NCBI RefSeq assembly: GCF_000955805.1
Contig: NZ_JYOA01000003.1
Location: 790,727 to 854,726, forward strand
Length of the DNA stretch: 64,000 nucleotides
From: Pseudomonas sp. 21
GTDB taxonomy: Bacteria; Pseudomonadota; Gammaproteobacteria; Pseudomonadales; Pseudomonadaceae
Reading direction: 5' to 3'
Shown in pieces: positions 20,889-29,861 of this stretch. A model generated the notes under the pieces. It did no database searches, was not told where the DNA came from, and worked only from the letters and a program-made list of their open reading frames with translations. Positions within the stretch are counted from its first letter, which is position 1; each line of letters starts with the position of its first letter. A program made the translations under genes and the position numbers.

Positions 20889-21764
20889 ATGCGAGTCGAT
20901 CTGCACTGCCACAGCACCGCGTCCGACGGACAGCTAAGCCCGACGGCCCTGGTCGAGCGTGCCCATGGGCGCGGCGTGCGCGTGCTGGCGCTGACCGACC
21001 ACGACACCCTCGATGGCCTGCCCGAGGCGCGCCGCGCCGCGCAGGCGCTGGGCATGGAACTGGTGGACGGCGTCGAGGTGTCCTGCACCTGGGGCGGGGC
21101 GACCATTCACGTGCTGGGTTACGGCTTCGATGTGACGGCCGAGCCGCTGGTGAAGGCGCTGGACGACCTGCACCGTGCCCGCTGGACCCGCGCCGAGGAA
21201 ATCGGCCGGCGCCTGGAAGCCAAGGGCATGCCCGGCGCCTTCGAGGGGGCGCGGGCGATCCAGGCCGAACTGGGCGACAGCGAGAACGCCCCGGCGCGCC
21301 CGCACTTCGCCGAGTTCCTGCTGCGCCAGGGCCATGTCAAGGACCGCGCCGAGGCCTTCCGCAAGTGGCTGGGCGCCGGCAAGCTGGGCGACGTCAAGCA
21401 GCACTGGCCGAGCCTCGCCGACGCCGTCGGCACGCTGCGCGCGGCGGGCGCCTGGATCAGCCTGGCGCATCCCTACCAGTACGACTTCACCCGCACCAAG
21501 CGGCGCAAGCTGGTGGCCGACTTCATCGCCGCCGGCGGCCATGCGCTGGAGGTCTGCAACGGCCCGCAGCCGGCCGAGCAGGTCGGCGTGCTGAGCATCC
21601 TCGCCCGCGAATTCGGCCTGATGGTCACTGCCGGCAGTGACTTCCACGGCCCCAGCGACTGGTCGGAGCTGGGCCTTTACCGGAGCGTGCCGGAAGACTT
21701 GGCGCCGCTCTGGCCGCGCTTCGCCAGCGCCGAGAACGCCATCGGGATCAAGGAGACTCCATGA
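20889..21764 (+). CDS. rnm: PHP-domain 5'-3' nuclease (YciV/RNase AM type)
   Basis: A 291-residue PHP metallophosphoesterase. Metal ligands are readable in order: HCHSTASDG at the start, DHDTLDG, the SLAHPYQYD region and SDFHGPSDW. E. coli YciV is an Mn2+-dependent 5'-3' exoribonuclease (RNase AM) that trims short oligonucleotides, pAp and rRNA 5' ends; that function is transferred here by family. The ATG at 20889 sets the metal-binding motif at the N-terminus. The stop overlaps the yciO start as ATGA, so they are coupled. Confidence 0.85.
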   Translation: MRVDLHCHSTASDGQLSPTALVERAHGRGVRVLALTDHDTLDGLPEARRAAQALGMELVDGVEVSCTWGGATIHVLGYGFDVTAEPLVKALDDLHRARWTRAEEIGRRLEAKGMPGAFEGARAIQAELGDSENAPARPHFAEFLLRQGHVKDRAEAFRKWLGAGKLGDVKQHWPSLADAVGTLRAAGAWISLAHPYQYDFTRTKRRKLVADFIAAGGHALEVCNGPQPAEQVGVLSILAREFGLMVTAGSDFHGPSDWSELGLYRSVPEDLAPLWPRFASAENAIGIKETP

Positions 21765-22390
21765 GCCAGTTCTTTCAGATCCATCCGGAAAATCCCCAGG
21801 CGCGCCTGATCAAGCAGGCGGTGGAGATCGTCCGCCAGGGTGGGGTGATCGCCTATCCCACCGACTCGTCGTATGCGCTGGGTTGCCGCATCGGCGAGAA
21901 GTCCGCGGTGGAGCGCATCCGCCACATCCGCCGGCTGGACGACAAGCACAACTTCACCCTGGTCTGTCGTGATCTGTCGGAGCTTGGCCTCTATGCCAAG
22001 GTCGACACCGGCCTGTTCCGCCTGCTCAAGGCGCACACGCCTGGCCCCTACACCTTCATCCTCAATGCCACCCGCGAAGTGCCGCGCATGCTGCTGCATC
22101 CCAAGCGCCGCACCATCGGTCTGCGCGTGCCAGCCTGCCCGATCGCCCTGGCGCTGCTGGAGGAACTGGGTGAACCGCTGATGAGCGTCAGCCTGATCCT
22201 GCCCGGCCAGAGCGAGCCGCTGAATGATCCGTACGAGATGCGCGATTCGCTGGAGCACCTGGTCGACCTGATCATCGACGGTGGTTTCGGCGGCGGCGAG
22301 GCCTCCACCGTGATCGCCCTGACCGACGAGGACCCGGTGGTCGTGCGCGTCGGCTGCGGCGACCCGGAGCCCTTCATGGTCAACGCCTGA
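21761..22390 (+). CDS. yciO: YciO, Sua5/YrdC/TsaC-family protein
   Basis: A 209-residue Sua5/YrdC-fold protein. TsaC members make threonylcarbamoyl-adenylate for tRNA t6A; YciO paralogues share the fold but their role is less certain. The substrate pocket motifs are visible: GGVIAYPTDSSYALGCRIG, a KHNFTLVCRDLSELG segment and GLRVPACPIALALL. The C-terminal part is short, as in YciO. It is coupled to the PHP gene by an ATGA overlap, and trpS follows 61 bp downstream, repeating the yciV-yciO linkage of enteric genomes. Confidence 0.88.
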   Translation: MSQFFQIHPENPQARLIKQAVEIVRQGGVIAYPTDSSYALGCRIGEKSAVERIRHIRRLDDKHNFTLVCRDLSELGLYAKVDTGLFRLLKAHTPGPYTFILNATREVPRMLLHPKRRTIGLRVPACPIALALLEELGEPLMSVSLILPGQSEPLNDPYEMRDSLEHLVDLIIDGGFGGGEASTVIALTDEDPVVVRVGCGDPEPFMVNA

Positions 22391-22451
22391 ACACGCCCGG
22401 CGTGCTGGCTATACTCCCTCGTCCCATCGCCGAACCCGCGAGGTTGACCGC

Positions 22452-23666
22452 TTGACCAGCGTCGAATCCCTGCGCCGTGTGCTGTCCGGCATGCGCCCCA
22501 CCGGGCGCCTGCACCTGGGGCATTACCACGGTGTGCTGCAGAGCTGGGTGAAACTGCAGCACGAGTACGAATGCTACTTCTCCATCGTCGACTGGCATGC
22601 GCTGACCACCGAGTACGACGAGACCGCCAGTATCCGCCAGCACGTGCGCGACATGGCCATCGACTGGCTGGCGGTGGGCGTCAGCCCCAGCGCGGCGACG
22701 CTGTTCATCCAGTCCCAGGTGCCTGAGCACGCCGAGTTGCACCTGCTGCTGTCGATGATCTGCCCGCTGTCCTGGCTGGAGCGCGTGCCGACCTACAAGG
22801 AACTGCAGGAAAAGCTGGTCCACAAGGACCTTTCCACCTTCGGCTTCCTCGGCTACCCGCTGCTGCAGGCCGCGGACATCCTGATCTACCGCGCGGGCCT
22901 GGTGCCGGTGGGGTCGGATCAGTTCGCCCACGTCGAATTCACTCGCGAGATCGCCCGCCGCTTCAATCACCTGTACGGCGGCGAGGTGGACTTCGAGGAC
23001 CGCGCCCAGACCGCCATCGCCCGCCTGGGCAAGAAGACCGGCAAGCTCTACAGCAGCCTGCGCCGCGCCTGGCAGGAGCAGGGCGACGCCGAGGCGCTGG
23101 AGACCGCCCGTGCGCTGCTCATGGAGCAGCAGAGCCTGACCCTGGGCGACCGCGACCGGCTGTTCGGCTACCTCGAAGGCAGCAGCCGCGTGCTGCTGCC
23201 CGAGCCGCAGACCCTCACCAGCCACGCGCCGAAGATGCCCGGGCTGGACGGGCATAAGATGTCCAAGTCGCACCACAACACCATTGCCCTGCGCGACAGC
23301 CCGGCGGTGATCGAGGAGAAGATCGCGCGCATGCCCACCGACCCGGCGCGCGTGCACCGCCGCGATCCGGGCGATCCGGAGCGTTGCCCGGTGTGGCAGT
23401 GGCACCTGATCTACTCCGACGACGGTTGCCGCCAGTGGGTGCAGGAAGGTTGCCGCAGCGCCGGGATCGGCTGCCTGGACTGCAAGCGGCCGGTGATCGA
23501 ATCGATCCTCCACGAACTGGCGCCGATCCAGGAGCGCGCGCTGGACTACGAGGACAACCCCGAGTTGGTGCGCAGCATCCTCGCCGAAGGCGCCGAACGC
23601 GCTCGCGAGGCCGCGCGCGAGACGCTGGTGGAGGTGCGGCATGCCATGGGGCTGTCTTACCGATAG
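22452..23666 (+). CDS. trpS: Tryptophan--tRNA ligase
   Basis: A 404-residue class I aminoacyl-tRNA synthetase charging tRNA-Trp. The HIGH signature reads HLGH (21-24) and the KMSKS loop is KMSKS (269-273). Mid-protein residues match the tryptophan-specific group. The best start is TTG 22452, with GAGG 8 bp upstream. The next ATG (residue 14) would cut into the strand before the HIGH motif. A TATACT -10-like hexamer lies at about 22409. Some pseudomonads carry a second TrpRS; whether this is the only copy cannot be seen. Confidence 0.92.
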   Translation: MTSVESLRRVLSGMRPTGRLHLGHYHGVLQSWVKLQHEYECYFSIVDWHALTTEYDETASIRQHVRDMAIDWLAVGVSPSAATLFIQSQVPEHAELHLLLSMICPLSWLERVPTYKELQEKLVHKDLSTFGFLGYPLLQAADILIYRAGLVPVGSDQFAHVEFTREIARRFNHLYGGEVDFEDRAQTAIARLGKKTGKLYSSLRRAWQEQGDAEALETARALLMEQQSLTLGDRDRLFGYLEGSSRVLLPEPQTLTSHAPKMPGLDGHKMSKSHHNTIALRDSPAVIEEKIARMPTDPARVHRRDPGDPERCPVWQWHLIYSDDGCRQWVQEGCRSAGIGCLDCKRPVIESILHELAPIQERALDYEDNPELVRSILAEGAERAREAARETLVEVRHAMGLSYR

Positions 23667-23683
23667 GCAGCGCTGTTTGCTTC

Positions 23684-23816
23684 TTGTAGGAGCGAGCTTG
23701 CTCGCGAACCCAGCTCCGCAGCGAGGCTTTGGTTCGCGAGCAAGCTCGCTCCTACAGTAATGCCAGGGCGGCATCGCGCCGGAAGCCAATCGCGGACGGA
23801 GTCCGCTCCTACCCAC
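23684..23816. repeat. REP pair plus half REP before scpA
   Basis: A facing pair of GAGCGAGC-class REPs occupies 23684-23757. A solitary TCGCGGACGGAGTCCGCTCC variant follows at about 23790-23814. The rest of the 250-bp gap (23667-23916) holds a GATAAT hexamer at about 23877 that could be the scpA -10. Confidence 0.85.
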
Positions 23817-23916
23817 AGGCATGCCGCGTGCGAAGCAAATCCGCCAAATGCCCCTCGCGCCGCCGGCAAAAGCAGGGATAATGCCGCCTTCGAACCCTGC
23901 GCCTGACGAGTGGCCG

Positions 23917-24933
23917 ATGAGTGACCTGACCGAGCCGGAAGCCCCCGCCGCCGCCCCTGAATACCAGGTGCCGGTGCAGCTGGCGCTCGTCTACGGCGAG
24001 GCCCTGACGGAGATGCCGCAGGACCTGTACATCCCGCCGGACGCCCTGGAGGTCTTCCTCGAAGCCTTCGAGGGTCCGCTCGACCTGCTGCTCTACCTGA
24101 TCCGCAAGCAGAACATCAACATCCTCGACATCCCCGTGGCGGAGATCACCCGCCAGTACATGGGCTACGTCGAGCTGATGAAGTCGGTGCGCCTGGAACT
24201 GGCCGCCGAGTACCTGGTGATGGCCGCCATGCTCGCCGAGATCAAGTCGCGCATGCTGCTGCCGCGCTCGGCCGAGGCCGAGGAAGAAGAGGACGACCCG
24301 CGCGCCGAGCTGATCCGCCGCCTGCAGGAGTACGAGCGCTTCAAGAAGGCCGCCGAGGACCTCGACGACCTGCCGCGCCTGGGCCGCGACTACGTGGTGC
24401 CGACCATCGCCGCGCCGGATGCGCGGGCGCGCCGGCTGTTGCCGGAAGTGGACATGCAGGAACTGATGCTGTGCATGGCCGAGGTGCTGCGCCGCGCCGA
24501 CCTGTTCGAAAGCCACCAGGTCACCCGCGAAATGCTCTCCACACGCGAGCGCATGAGCGAGATCCTCGAGCGCCTGAAGGGCGAGGGTTTCGTCCCCTTC
24601 ATCACGCTGTTCCGTGTCGAGGAAGGCAAGCTGGGCGTGGTGGTGACCTTCATGGCGGTGCTGGAGCTGGTGAAGGAGCAACTGGTGGAGCTGGTACAGA
24701 ACGAAGCCTTCGCGCCTATCCACGTCCGCGCCCGCACGGAAGTGCAGGAAGGCGCCGCGCGCTTCGGGGAAACGTCGGAAGACGTCCTGGAAGAGGGCGA
24801 CGAAGCTGTTTTCGAGCCGTGCGAAGAGCCGCCGGCCGAGCTGACCTTCGAGGACGGCCACTTCGACGGCGCGGAAGACGAGTCGGCGCTCGATCAGGCG
24901 CTGGGCGGCGAGCCGGAGGACGATCTGCTCTGA
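23917..24933 (+). CDS. scpA: Segregation and condensation protein ScpA
   Basis: A 338-residue kleisin that bridges SMC heads and works with ScpB in chromosome condensation and segregation. The N-terminal SMC-binding part reads FLEAFEGPLDLLLYLIRKQNI, a strong ScpA signature, and a winged-helix C-terminal part lies around residues 190-280. A long acidic tail (about 280-338) follows, and an N-terminal ~40-residue extension precedes the signature. The start at ATG 23917 is chosen over the upstream in-frame ATGs because those fall in REP-derived sequence. scpB follows after 90 bp. Confidence 0.93.
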   Translation: MSDLTEPEAPAAAPEYQVPVQLALVYGEALTEMPQDLYIPPDALEVFLEAFEGPLDLLLYLIRKQNINILDIPVAEITRQYMGYVELMKSVRLELAAEYLVMAAMLAEIKSRMLLPRSAEAEEEEDDPRAELIRRLQEYERFKKAAEDLDDLPRLGRDYVVPTIAAPDARARRLLPEVDMQELMLCMAEVLRRADLFESHQVTREMLSTRERMSEILERLKGEGFVPFITLFRVEEGKLGVVVTFMAVLELVKEQLVELVQNEAFAPIHVRARTEVQEGAARFGETSEDVLEEGDEAVFEPCEEPPAELTFEDGHFDGAEDESALDQALGGEPEDDLL

Positions 24934-25023
24934 TCAGCCAGCGTTGCCCTGGCGCTGCGCTTTGAGTAGCTTTCCCGCCTGAACGGCGAAACCTTCCTAT
25001 TCCGACCCTGACCCGAGCCCCCG

Positions 25024-26061
25024 ATGAATCTCTCCGACCCGCAAGAACTGGCGACCCTGCTCGAAGGCATCCTCCTGGCTGCCGGCAAGCCCATGTCGCT
25101 GGAGCGCCTCGGCGAGCTGTTCGAGGAGGCCGAGCGCCCCGAGCCGCAGCAGTTCCGCGATGCGCTGGCGGTGCTGAGCCTGTCCTGCTCCGGGCGGGCC
25201 TTCGAACTGAAGGAAGTCGCCACCGGCTACCGCCTGCAGGTGCGCGAGAAGTTCGCCTCCTGGGTCGGCCGGCTCTGGGAAGAGCGCCCGCAGCGCTATT
25301 CCCGTGCGCTGCTGGAGACCCTGGCGCTGATCGCCTACCGCCAGCCGATTACCCGGGGCGAGATCGAGGAAATCCGTGGCGTCGCGGTGAACACCCAGAT
25401 CGTCAAGACGCTGATGGAGCGCGAGTGGATCCGCATCGTCGGCTACCGCGAAGTCCCCGGCCGCCCGGCGATGCTTGCCACCACCCGCACCTTCCTCGAC
25501 TACTTCAACCTCAAGAGCCTGGAAGACCTGCCGCCGCTGGCCGAGCTCAAACTGATGGAGCCCGAGCCGCAGCCGATCCTCGAGGACATGGCACCGGTGG
25601 CCAGCTTGCCGAGCCCCGAGGAGTACGACGAGGATTACGTCCCGCCGTCCCTGCAAGCCCTGGCCGACCAGGCCGTGCGCGATGCCGGCGAGGAGCCGGA
25701 GCCCGCGCCGCCAGAGGAGCCGAAGGAGGAAACCAGCTTCCGCAGCCTGCTGGCCGAGCTGGACGAGATGGAACAGGGGCTGAAGACCGACTTCGACGAC
25801 CTGGTCGACCGCCCGCCGAGCGACGACGAGGACACTGGCGTGGAGGCCGACTTCAGTGGCGTTCATGCGCTGCCGGAGGTCGAAGCCCAAGCGCCTGGCC
25901 AACCCGAAACGCAAGGCCAGCCCGCCGTGGCAGCCGAGCCCGAAGCGCCCGCGCCACTGCCGGCCCCCGAGCCGGCGGAGGACGAATGGGATGAAGAGCG
26001 GGCCCTGCGCGAAGCCATGCTTGAGGAAATGGAGTTCAACGCGCGCAATCGCGACCATTGA
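25024..26061 (+). CDS. scpB: Segregation and condensation protein ScpB
   Basis: A 345-residue partner of ScpA. Residues about 1-185 hold the two winged-helix domains (LSLERLGELFEEAERP..., ALIAYRQPITRGEIEEIRGV, GRPAMLATTRTFLDYF). Beyond that the protein carries about 160 extra residues, very rich in Glu, Asp, Pro and Ala and probably disordered. Core ScpB is usually nearer 200 residues, so the tail nearly doubles it. Such tails occur in Pseudomonas ScpB. Its function is unknown. Confidence 0.93.
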   Translation: MNLSDPQELATLLEGILLAAGKPMSLERLGELFEEAERPEPQQFRDALAVLSLSCSGRAFELKEVATGYRLQVREKFASWVGRLWEERPQRYSRALLETLALIAYRQPITRGEIEEIRGVAVNTQIVKTLMEREWIRIVGYREVPGRPAMLATTRTFLDYFNLKSLEDLPPLAELKLMEPEPQPILEDMAPVASLPSPEEYDEDYVPPSLQALADQAVRDAGEEPEPAPPEEPKEETSFRSLLAELDEMEQGLKTDFDDLVDRPPSDDEDTGVEADFSGVHALPEVEAQAPGQPETQGQPAVAAEPEAPAPLPAPEPAEDEWDEERALREAMLEEMEFNARNRDH

Positions 26062-26263
26062 GCCCGGCTTTTGGCGTATCTGGCCGAGGCTTTCCAGCCG
26101 TTCGGTGATTGACTTCCGCCCTCGGCGCGACGACCTTATGTGCCGCGTTCGCAAGGCGCTGGCGGCAACACCCGGGGATGCCGCCCGCTCGACCGCCCTG
26201 ACGACGTCTCTCGACAACAATCCACAGTGGCCTGGCGCCTCGCGCAGGCTGCTGAGTACCCAT

Positions 26264-28576
26264 ATGAAAAGAACTCCAATCAGCCGTATCTGCTGGCTCG
26301 GCCTCCTGCTGGGCCTGAGCAGCGCTTCGCTTTCCGCCGCCCAGGCGCCTGCCGCCGCAGCCGCCGTGCCGCTGGCCGGCCAGTCCAAGGAAGCCTTCCT
26401 CGACAGCCTGATGCAGCGCATGACGCTGGAAGAGAAGATCGGCCAGCTGCGCCTGGTCAGCGTCGGGCCGGACCATCCCAAGCCGGTACTGCTGAAGGAA
26501 ATCGCCGAGGGCACCACCGGCGCGGTGTTCAATACCGTGGTGCGTCCGGGCATCCGCGACCTGCAGGACGCGGCCATGAAGAGCCGCCTGAAGATCCCGC
26601 TGTTCTTCGCCTACGACGTGGTCCATGGCCACCGCACCGTGTTCCCCATCGGCCTGGGCCTGGCGGCGAGCTGGGACCTGGCCGCCATCGAGCGCAGCGC
26701 CCGCGTCTCGGCCATCGAGGCCAGTGCCGACGGCCTCAACCTGACCTATTCGCCCACCGTCGACATCGCCCGCGATCCGCGCTGGGGCCGTGTCTCCGAA
26801 GGCTTCGGCGAAGACGCCTGGCTGACCAGCAAGGTCGCCGCCGCGGTGGTCAAGGGCTACCAGGGCAAGGGCCTGAACCAGCCGGAAACCATCATGGCCG
26901 GGGTCAAGCACTTCGCCCTGTACGGCGCCGGCGAAGGCGGCCGCGACTACAACACCGTGGACATGAGCCCGCAGCGCATGTTCCAGGACTACCTGCCGCC
27001 GTACCGCGCGGCCATCGACGCCGGCGCCGGCGCGGTGATGGTCTCGCTCAACAGCATCAACGGCGTGCCGGCCACCGCCAACAAGTGGCTGCTGCAAGAC
27101 CTGCTGCGCGGACAGTGGGGCTACAAGGGCCTGACCCTGAGCGACCACGGCGCGGTGCTGGAGCTGATCAAGCACGGCGTGGCCGCTACCGAACGCGACG
27201 CCACCCAGGCAGCGATCAACGCCGGCGTCGAAATGAACATGAACGACGACCTGTACGGCAAGCACATGCCCGAGCTGCTCAAGGCCGGGCTGATCAGCCA
27301 GGACGAGATCGACCGCGCCTGCCGCGACGTGCTCGCCGCCAAGTGGGACATGGGCCTGTTCCAGGACCCGTACCGCTACCTGCAGGGCAAGGACCCGGTG
27401 GATACCGACGCCGAAGAACGCCTGCACCGCGCCGACGCCCGCGAGATCGCGCGCAAGGGCATGGTCCTGCTGAAGAACGAGGGTGGCGTGCTGCCGCTCA
27501 AGCGTGACGGCGTGATCGCCCTGATCGGCCCGCTGGCCGACAGCAAGCGCGACGTGATGGGCAGCTGGTCCGCCGCCGGCAAGGCTTTCCAGGCCGTGAC
27601 CGTGCTCGAAGGCATGGGCACCGCCACCCGTGGCCACGCCGCGCTGCTCTACGCCAAGGGCGCCAACGTCACCGACGATCCGGAGATCGTCAAATACCTC
27701 AACGAGTACAGCGAGGACGTGAAGGTCGATCCGCGCAGCCCGAAGGCCATGATCGACGAAGCCGTCGAGAAGGCGAAGCAGGCTGACGTGGTGGTGGCCG
27801 TGGTCGGCGAATCCCAGGGCATGGCCCACGAGGCGTCGAGCAAGACCAACCTGCACATCGCGCAGAGCCAGATCGAGCTGCTCAAGGCCCTCAAGGCCAC
27901 CGGCAAGCCGCTGGTGCTGGTGCTGATGAACGGCCGGCCGATGGACCTGCGCTGGGAAAGCGCCAACGCCGACGCCGTGCTGGAAACCTGGTTCAGCGGC
28001 ACCGAGGGCGGCAACGCCATCGCCGACGTGCTGTTCGGCGACTACAACCCCTCGGGCAAGCTGACCATGACCTTCCCGCGCTCGGTGGGCCAGGTGCCGA
28101 TCTACTACAACCACCTGAACACCGGCCGCCCGTTCGACCACGAGCACCCGAACAAGTACACCTCGCGCTACTTCGACTCGGAGAACGGCCCGCTGTACCC
28201 GTTCGGCTATGGCCTGAGCTACACCGACTTCAGCGTCTCGGACGTGAAGCTGTCGGGCAGCAAGCTGAAGAAGGGCGACCAGCTGACCGCCAGCGTGACC
28301 GTGAAGAACACCGGCAAGGTCGCCGGTGAGACCACCGTGCAGCTCTACCTGCGCGACGTCGCCGCGTCCATCAGCCGCCCGGTCAAGGAGCTCAAGGGCT
28401 TCAGCAAGATCCTGCTGCAGCCGGGCGAGTCGAAGGTGGTGCAGTTCCCGATTCGCGAGGAAGACCTGCGCTTCTACGACAGCCAGCTGCGTTACGCCTC
28501 GGAGCCGGGCGAGTTCAAGGTCTACGTCGGCCTGGATTCGGACAACGTGAAGGAGCAGAGCTTCACCCTGCTCTAA
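26264..28576 (+). CDS. bglX: Periplasmic beta-glucosidase BglX (GH3)
   Basis: A 770-residue secreted glycoside hydrolase family 3 enzyme that removes terminal beta-glucose. The signal peptide is about residues 1-26, ending in SAAQA. The GH3 N-terminal barrel, the C-terminal domain and a fibronectin-III-like domain (about 660-770) follow. The catalytic nucleophile is D294 in LTLSDHGAV. Length matches E. coli BglX (765). The start at ATG 26264 lies directly before the signal peptide. The 202-bp upstream gap shows no clear operator. A terminator follows 22 bp after the stop. It could supply glucose from oligosaccharides to the uptake cluster downstream, but that is only a suggestion. Confidence 0.93.
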   Translation: MKRTPISRICWLGLLLGLSSASLSAAQAPAAAAAVPLAGQSKEAFLDSLMQRMTLEEKIGQLRLVSVGPDHPKPVLLKEIAEGTTGAVFNTVVRPGIRDLQDAAMKSRLKIPLFFAYDVVHGHRTVFPIGLGLAASWDLAAIERSARVSAIEASADGLNLTYSPTVDIARDPRWGRVSEGFGEDAWLTSKVAAAVVKGYQGKGLNQPETIMAGVKHFALYGAGEGGRDYNTVDMSPQRMFQDYLPPYRAAIDAGAGAVMVSLNSINGVPATANKWLLQDLLRGQWGYKGLTLSDHGAVLELIKHGVAATERDATQAAINAGVEMNMNDDLYGKHMPELLKAGLISQDEIDRACRDVLAAKWDMGLFQDPYRYLQGKDPVDTDAEERLHRADAREIARKGMVLLKNEGGVLPLKRDGVIALIGPLADSKRDVMGSWSAAGKAFQAVTVLEGMGTATRGHAALLYAKGANVTDDPEIVKYLNEYSEDVKVDPRSPKAMIDEAVEKAKQADVVVAVVGESQGMAHEASSKTNLHIAQSQIELLKALKATGKPLVLVLMNGRPMDLRWESANADAVLETWFSGTEGGNAIADVLFGDYNPSGKLTMTFPRSVGQVPIYYNHLNTGRPFDHEHPNKYTSRYFDSENGPLYPFGYGLSYTDFSVSDVKLSGSKLKKGDQLTASVTVKNTGKVAGETTVQLYLRDVAASISRPVKELKGFSKILLQPGESKVVQFPIREEDLRFYDSQLRYASEPGEFKVYVGLDSDNVKEQSFTLL

Positions 28577-28598
28577 GCGTAAACCGCTGCTGCAGACG

Positions 28599-28634
28599 AA
28601 AACGCCACGGCTGGTTCAGCCGTGGCGTTTTTCT
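28599..28634. terminator. Bidirectional terminator between bglX and a membrane gene
   Basis: GCCACGGCTG pairs with CAGCCGTGGC across a three-base loop, with AAAA before and TTTTT after. It can end transcripts from both convergent genes. Confidence 0.9.
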
Positions 28635-28637
28635 TTG

Positions 28638-29417
28638 TCAGGCGGCTTTGGCTGTCCTGCGGGAGCGGAACCCGATCAGCCAGCGCACCGCGCCTTGCAC
28701 CAGCACGGCCAGCAGCGCTGCCTCGGCAAAGCTGGGCAGGGTGTCGTTGTCCGGCAGGCGCAACGCCAGCCACAGGCAGAACGCCGCGAAGGCCGGGCGC
28801 CCGGTGACCATGCCGCGCAGCAGGGCGATGACGAAGCCTGCGCCATGCAGGCGTTGCGACGACACGCAGAGCACGATGGAGAGCAGCGGGAACACCGCCA
28901 GCAGGCCGCTCCAGCTCGGCCCGGCCCAGCCGGCGAGGGCGGTGACGGCCAGGGTCAGCAACGCACCGGCGAGCATGCGCAGGCCCAGTTCGAAGCGGCC
29001 AAGCGCGGCGACGCTGCCCGGCTGCTCGGCGCGGGGCATGAACAGCTGACTGGTCAGTGCGCCCAGTGCTGCGGCGATCAGCGCCCAGGCGGGCATGGTG
29101 GGGAGTTGCGTCAAGGCCCAGGCCGCGACCAGCCAGGCGAGCATCGCGCCGCTCAGGGCCAGTGGCCAACGTTGCTTGCGGCACAACCAGGCGTAGGCGA
29201 AGTTGAAGGCTTCCGAAGCGAAGATCGCCGCCAGCGCCAGCAGCGCGGCCTGGGCGCCGAAGTCGCGTCCGTGCTCCACGGTGATCAGGTAGAGGATGGG
29301 GCCGGCGATGGCGGGCAGGGCGGCCAGGCAGCCGGCAACGGTCGGCCCCCACCAGCGCCCGGAGAGCGAGACCAGCAGCAGGAACAGCGGAACCAGGGTG
29401 AGCTTGAGGGCGAGCAT
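28638..29417 (-). CDS. Hypothetical multi-pass membrane protein
   Basis: A 259-residue integral membrane protein with about eight hydrophobic helices, a cytoplasmic-type basic tail (FRSRRTAKAA) and conserved-looking polar positions such as SEAFNFAYAWLCR near residue 68. The family is not recognised. It lies convergent to bglX past a shared terminator and alone on its strand. Base composition matches its neighbours, so there is no sign of recent transfer. Confidence 0.65.
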   Translation of the reverse strand: MLALKLTLVPLFLLLVSLSGRWWGPTVAGCLAALPAIAGPILYLITVEHGRDFGAQAALLALAAIFASEAFNFAYAWLCRKQRWPLALSGAMLAWLVAAWALTQLPTMPAWALIAAALGALTSQLFMPRAEQPGSVAALGRFELGLRMLAGALLTLAVTALAGWAGPSWSGLLAVFPLLSIVLCVSSQRLHGAGFVIALLRGMVTGRPAFAAFCLWLALRLPDNDTLPSFAEAALLAVLVQGAVRWLIGFRSRRTAKAA

Positions 29418-29592
29418 GGGCGAGGCCGCAAGGGGGGAGGGCGGATTCTAGCAAGGCGCGTAGCCTTCGATTGCCCGCTTCGATAACCCGCGTCGATGGC
29501 GCCGATGGGGAAATCGAGTTGGACCTTGGCGCCGCGCGGGTGTCCATTGTGCAGGCCCACTGACGTTCACCCATCGAGTCGAGAGGAAGTCC

Positions 29593-29775
29593 GTGAAGAG
29601 TCCGTGCATCAAGGTCTGCGAGTTCGAAGAGGGCATCTGCCTGGGTTGTGGCCGCAGTCGTGAGGAAATCAAGGCGTGGAAGCGTGTCGATCATCTCGGC
29701 CAGGAAGCGATCCGGGCCGAGGCCGACATGCGCCTGCTGGTGCTGGAGGCGCAGGGGAAGCGGCTGTATCGCTGA
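29593..29775 (+). CDS. DUF1289 small Cys-rich protein
   Basis: A 60-residue protein of the DUF1289 (YdhL-like) family: MKSPCIKVCEFEEGICLGCG carries four cysteines (C-x3-C-x7-C-x2-C) suited to binding zinc or an iron-sulfur centre, followed by the EEIKAWKR motif. Function is unknown. Translation starts at GTG 29593, preceded by GAGAGG. It is often encoded next to metabolic genes in Pseudomonas; here a REP pair separates it from gapA. Confidence 0.85.
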   Translation: MKSPCIKVCEFEEGICLGCGRSREEIKAWKRVDHLGQEAIRAEADMRLLVLEAQGKRLYR

Positions 29776-29786
29776 TTGAAAGGCTG

Positions 29787-29855
29787 TTCGCGAGCAAGCT
29801 CGCTCCTGCGAAGAGCCTGCACTCCAGACCTGTAGGAGCGAGCTTGCTCGCGAAC
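29787..29855. repeat. REP pair in tail-to-tail orientation
   Basis: TTCGCGAGCAAGCTCGCTCC and its complement TAGGAGCGAGCTTGCTCGCG, separated by about 20 bases, fill the gap between convergent DUF1289 and gapA. The relative orientation is the reverse of the pair at 13714-13786. Confidence 0.85.
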
Positions 29856-29861
29856 CTCGCA

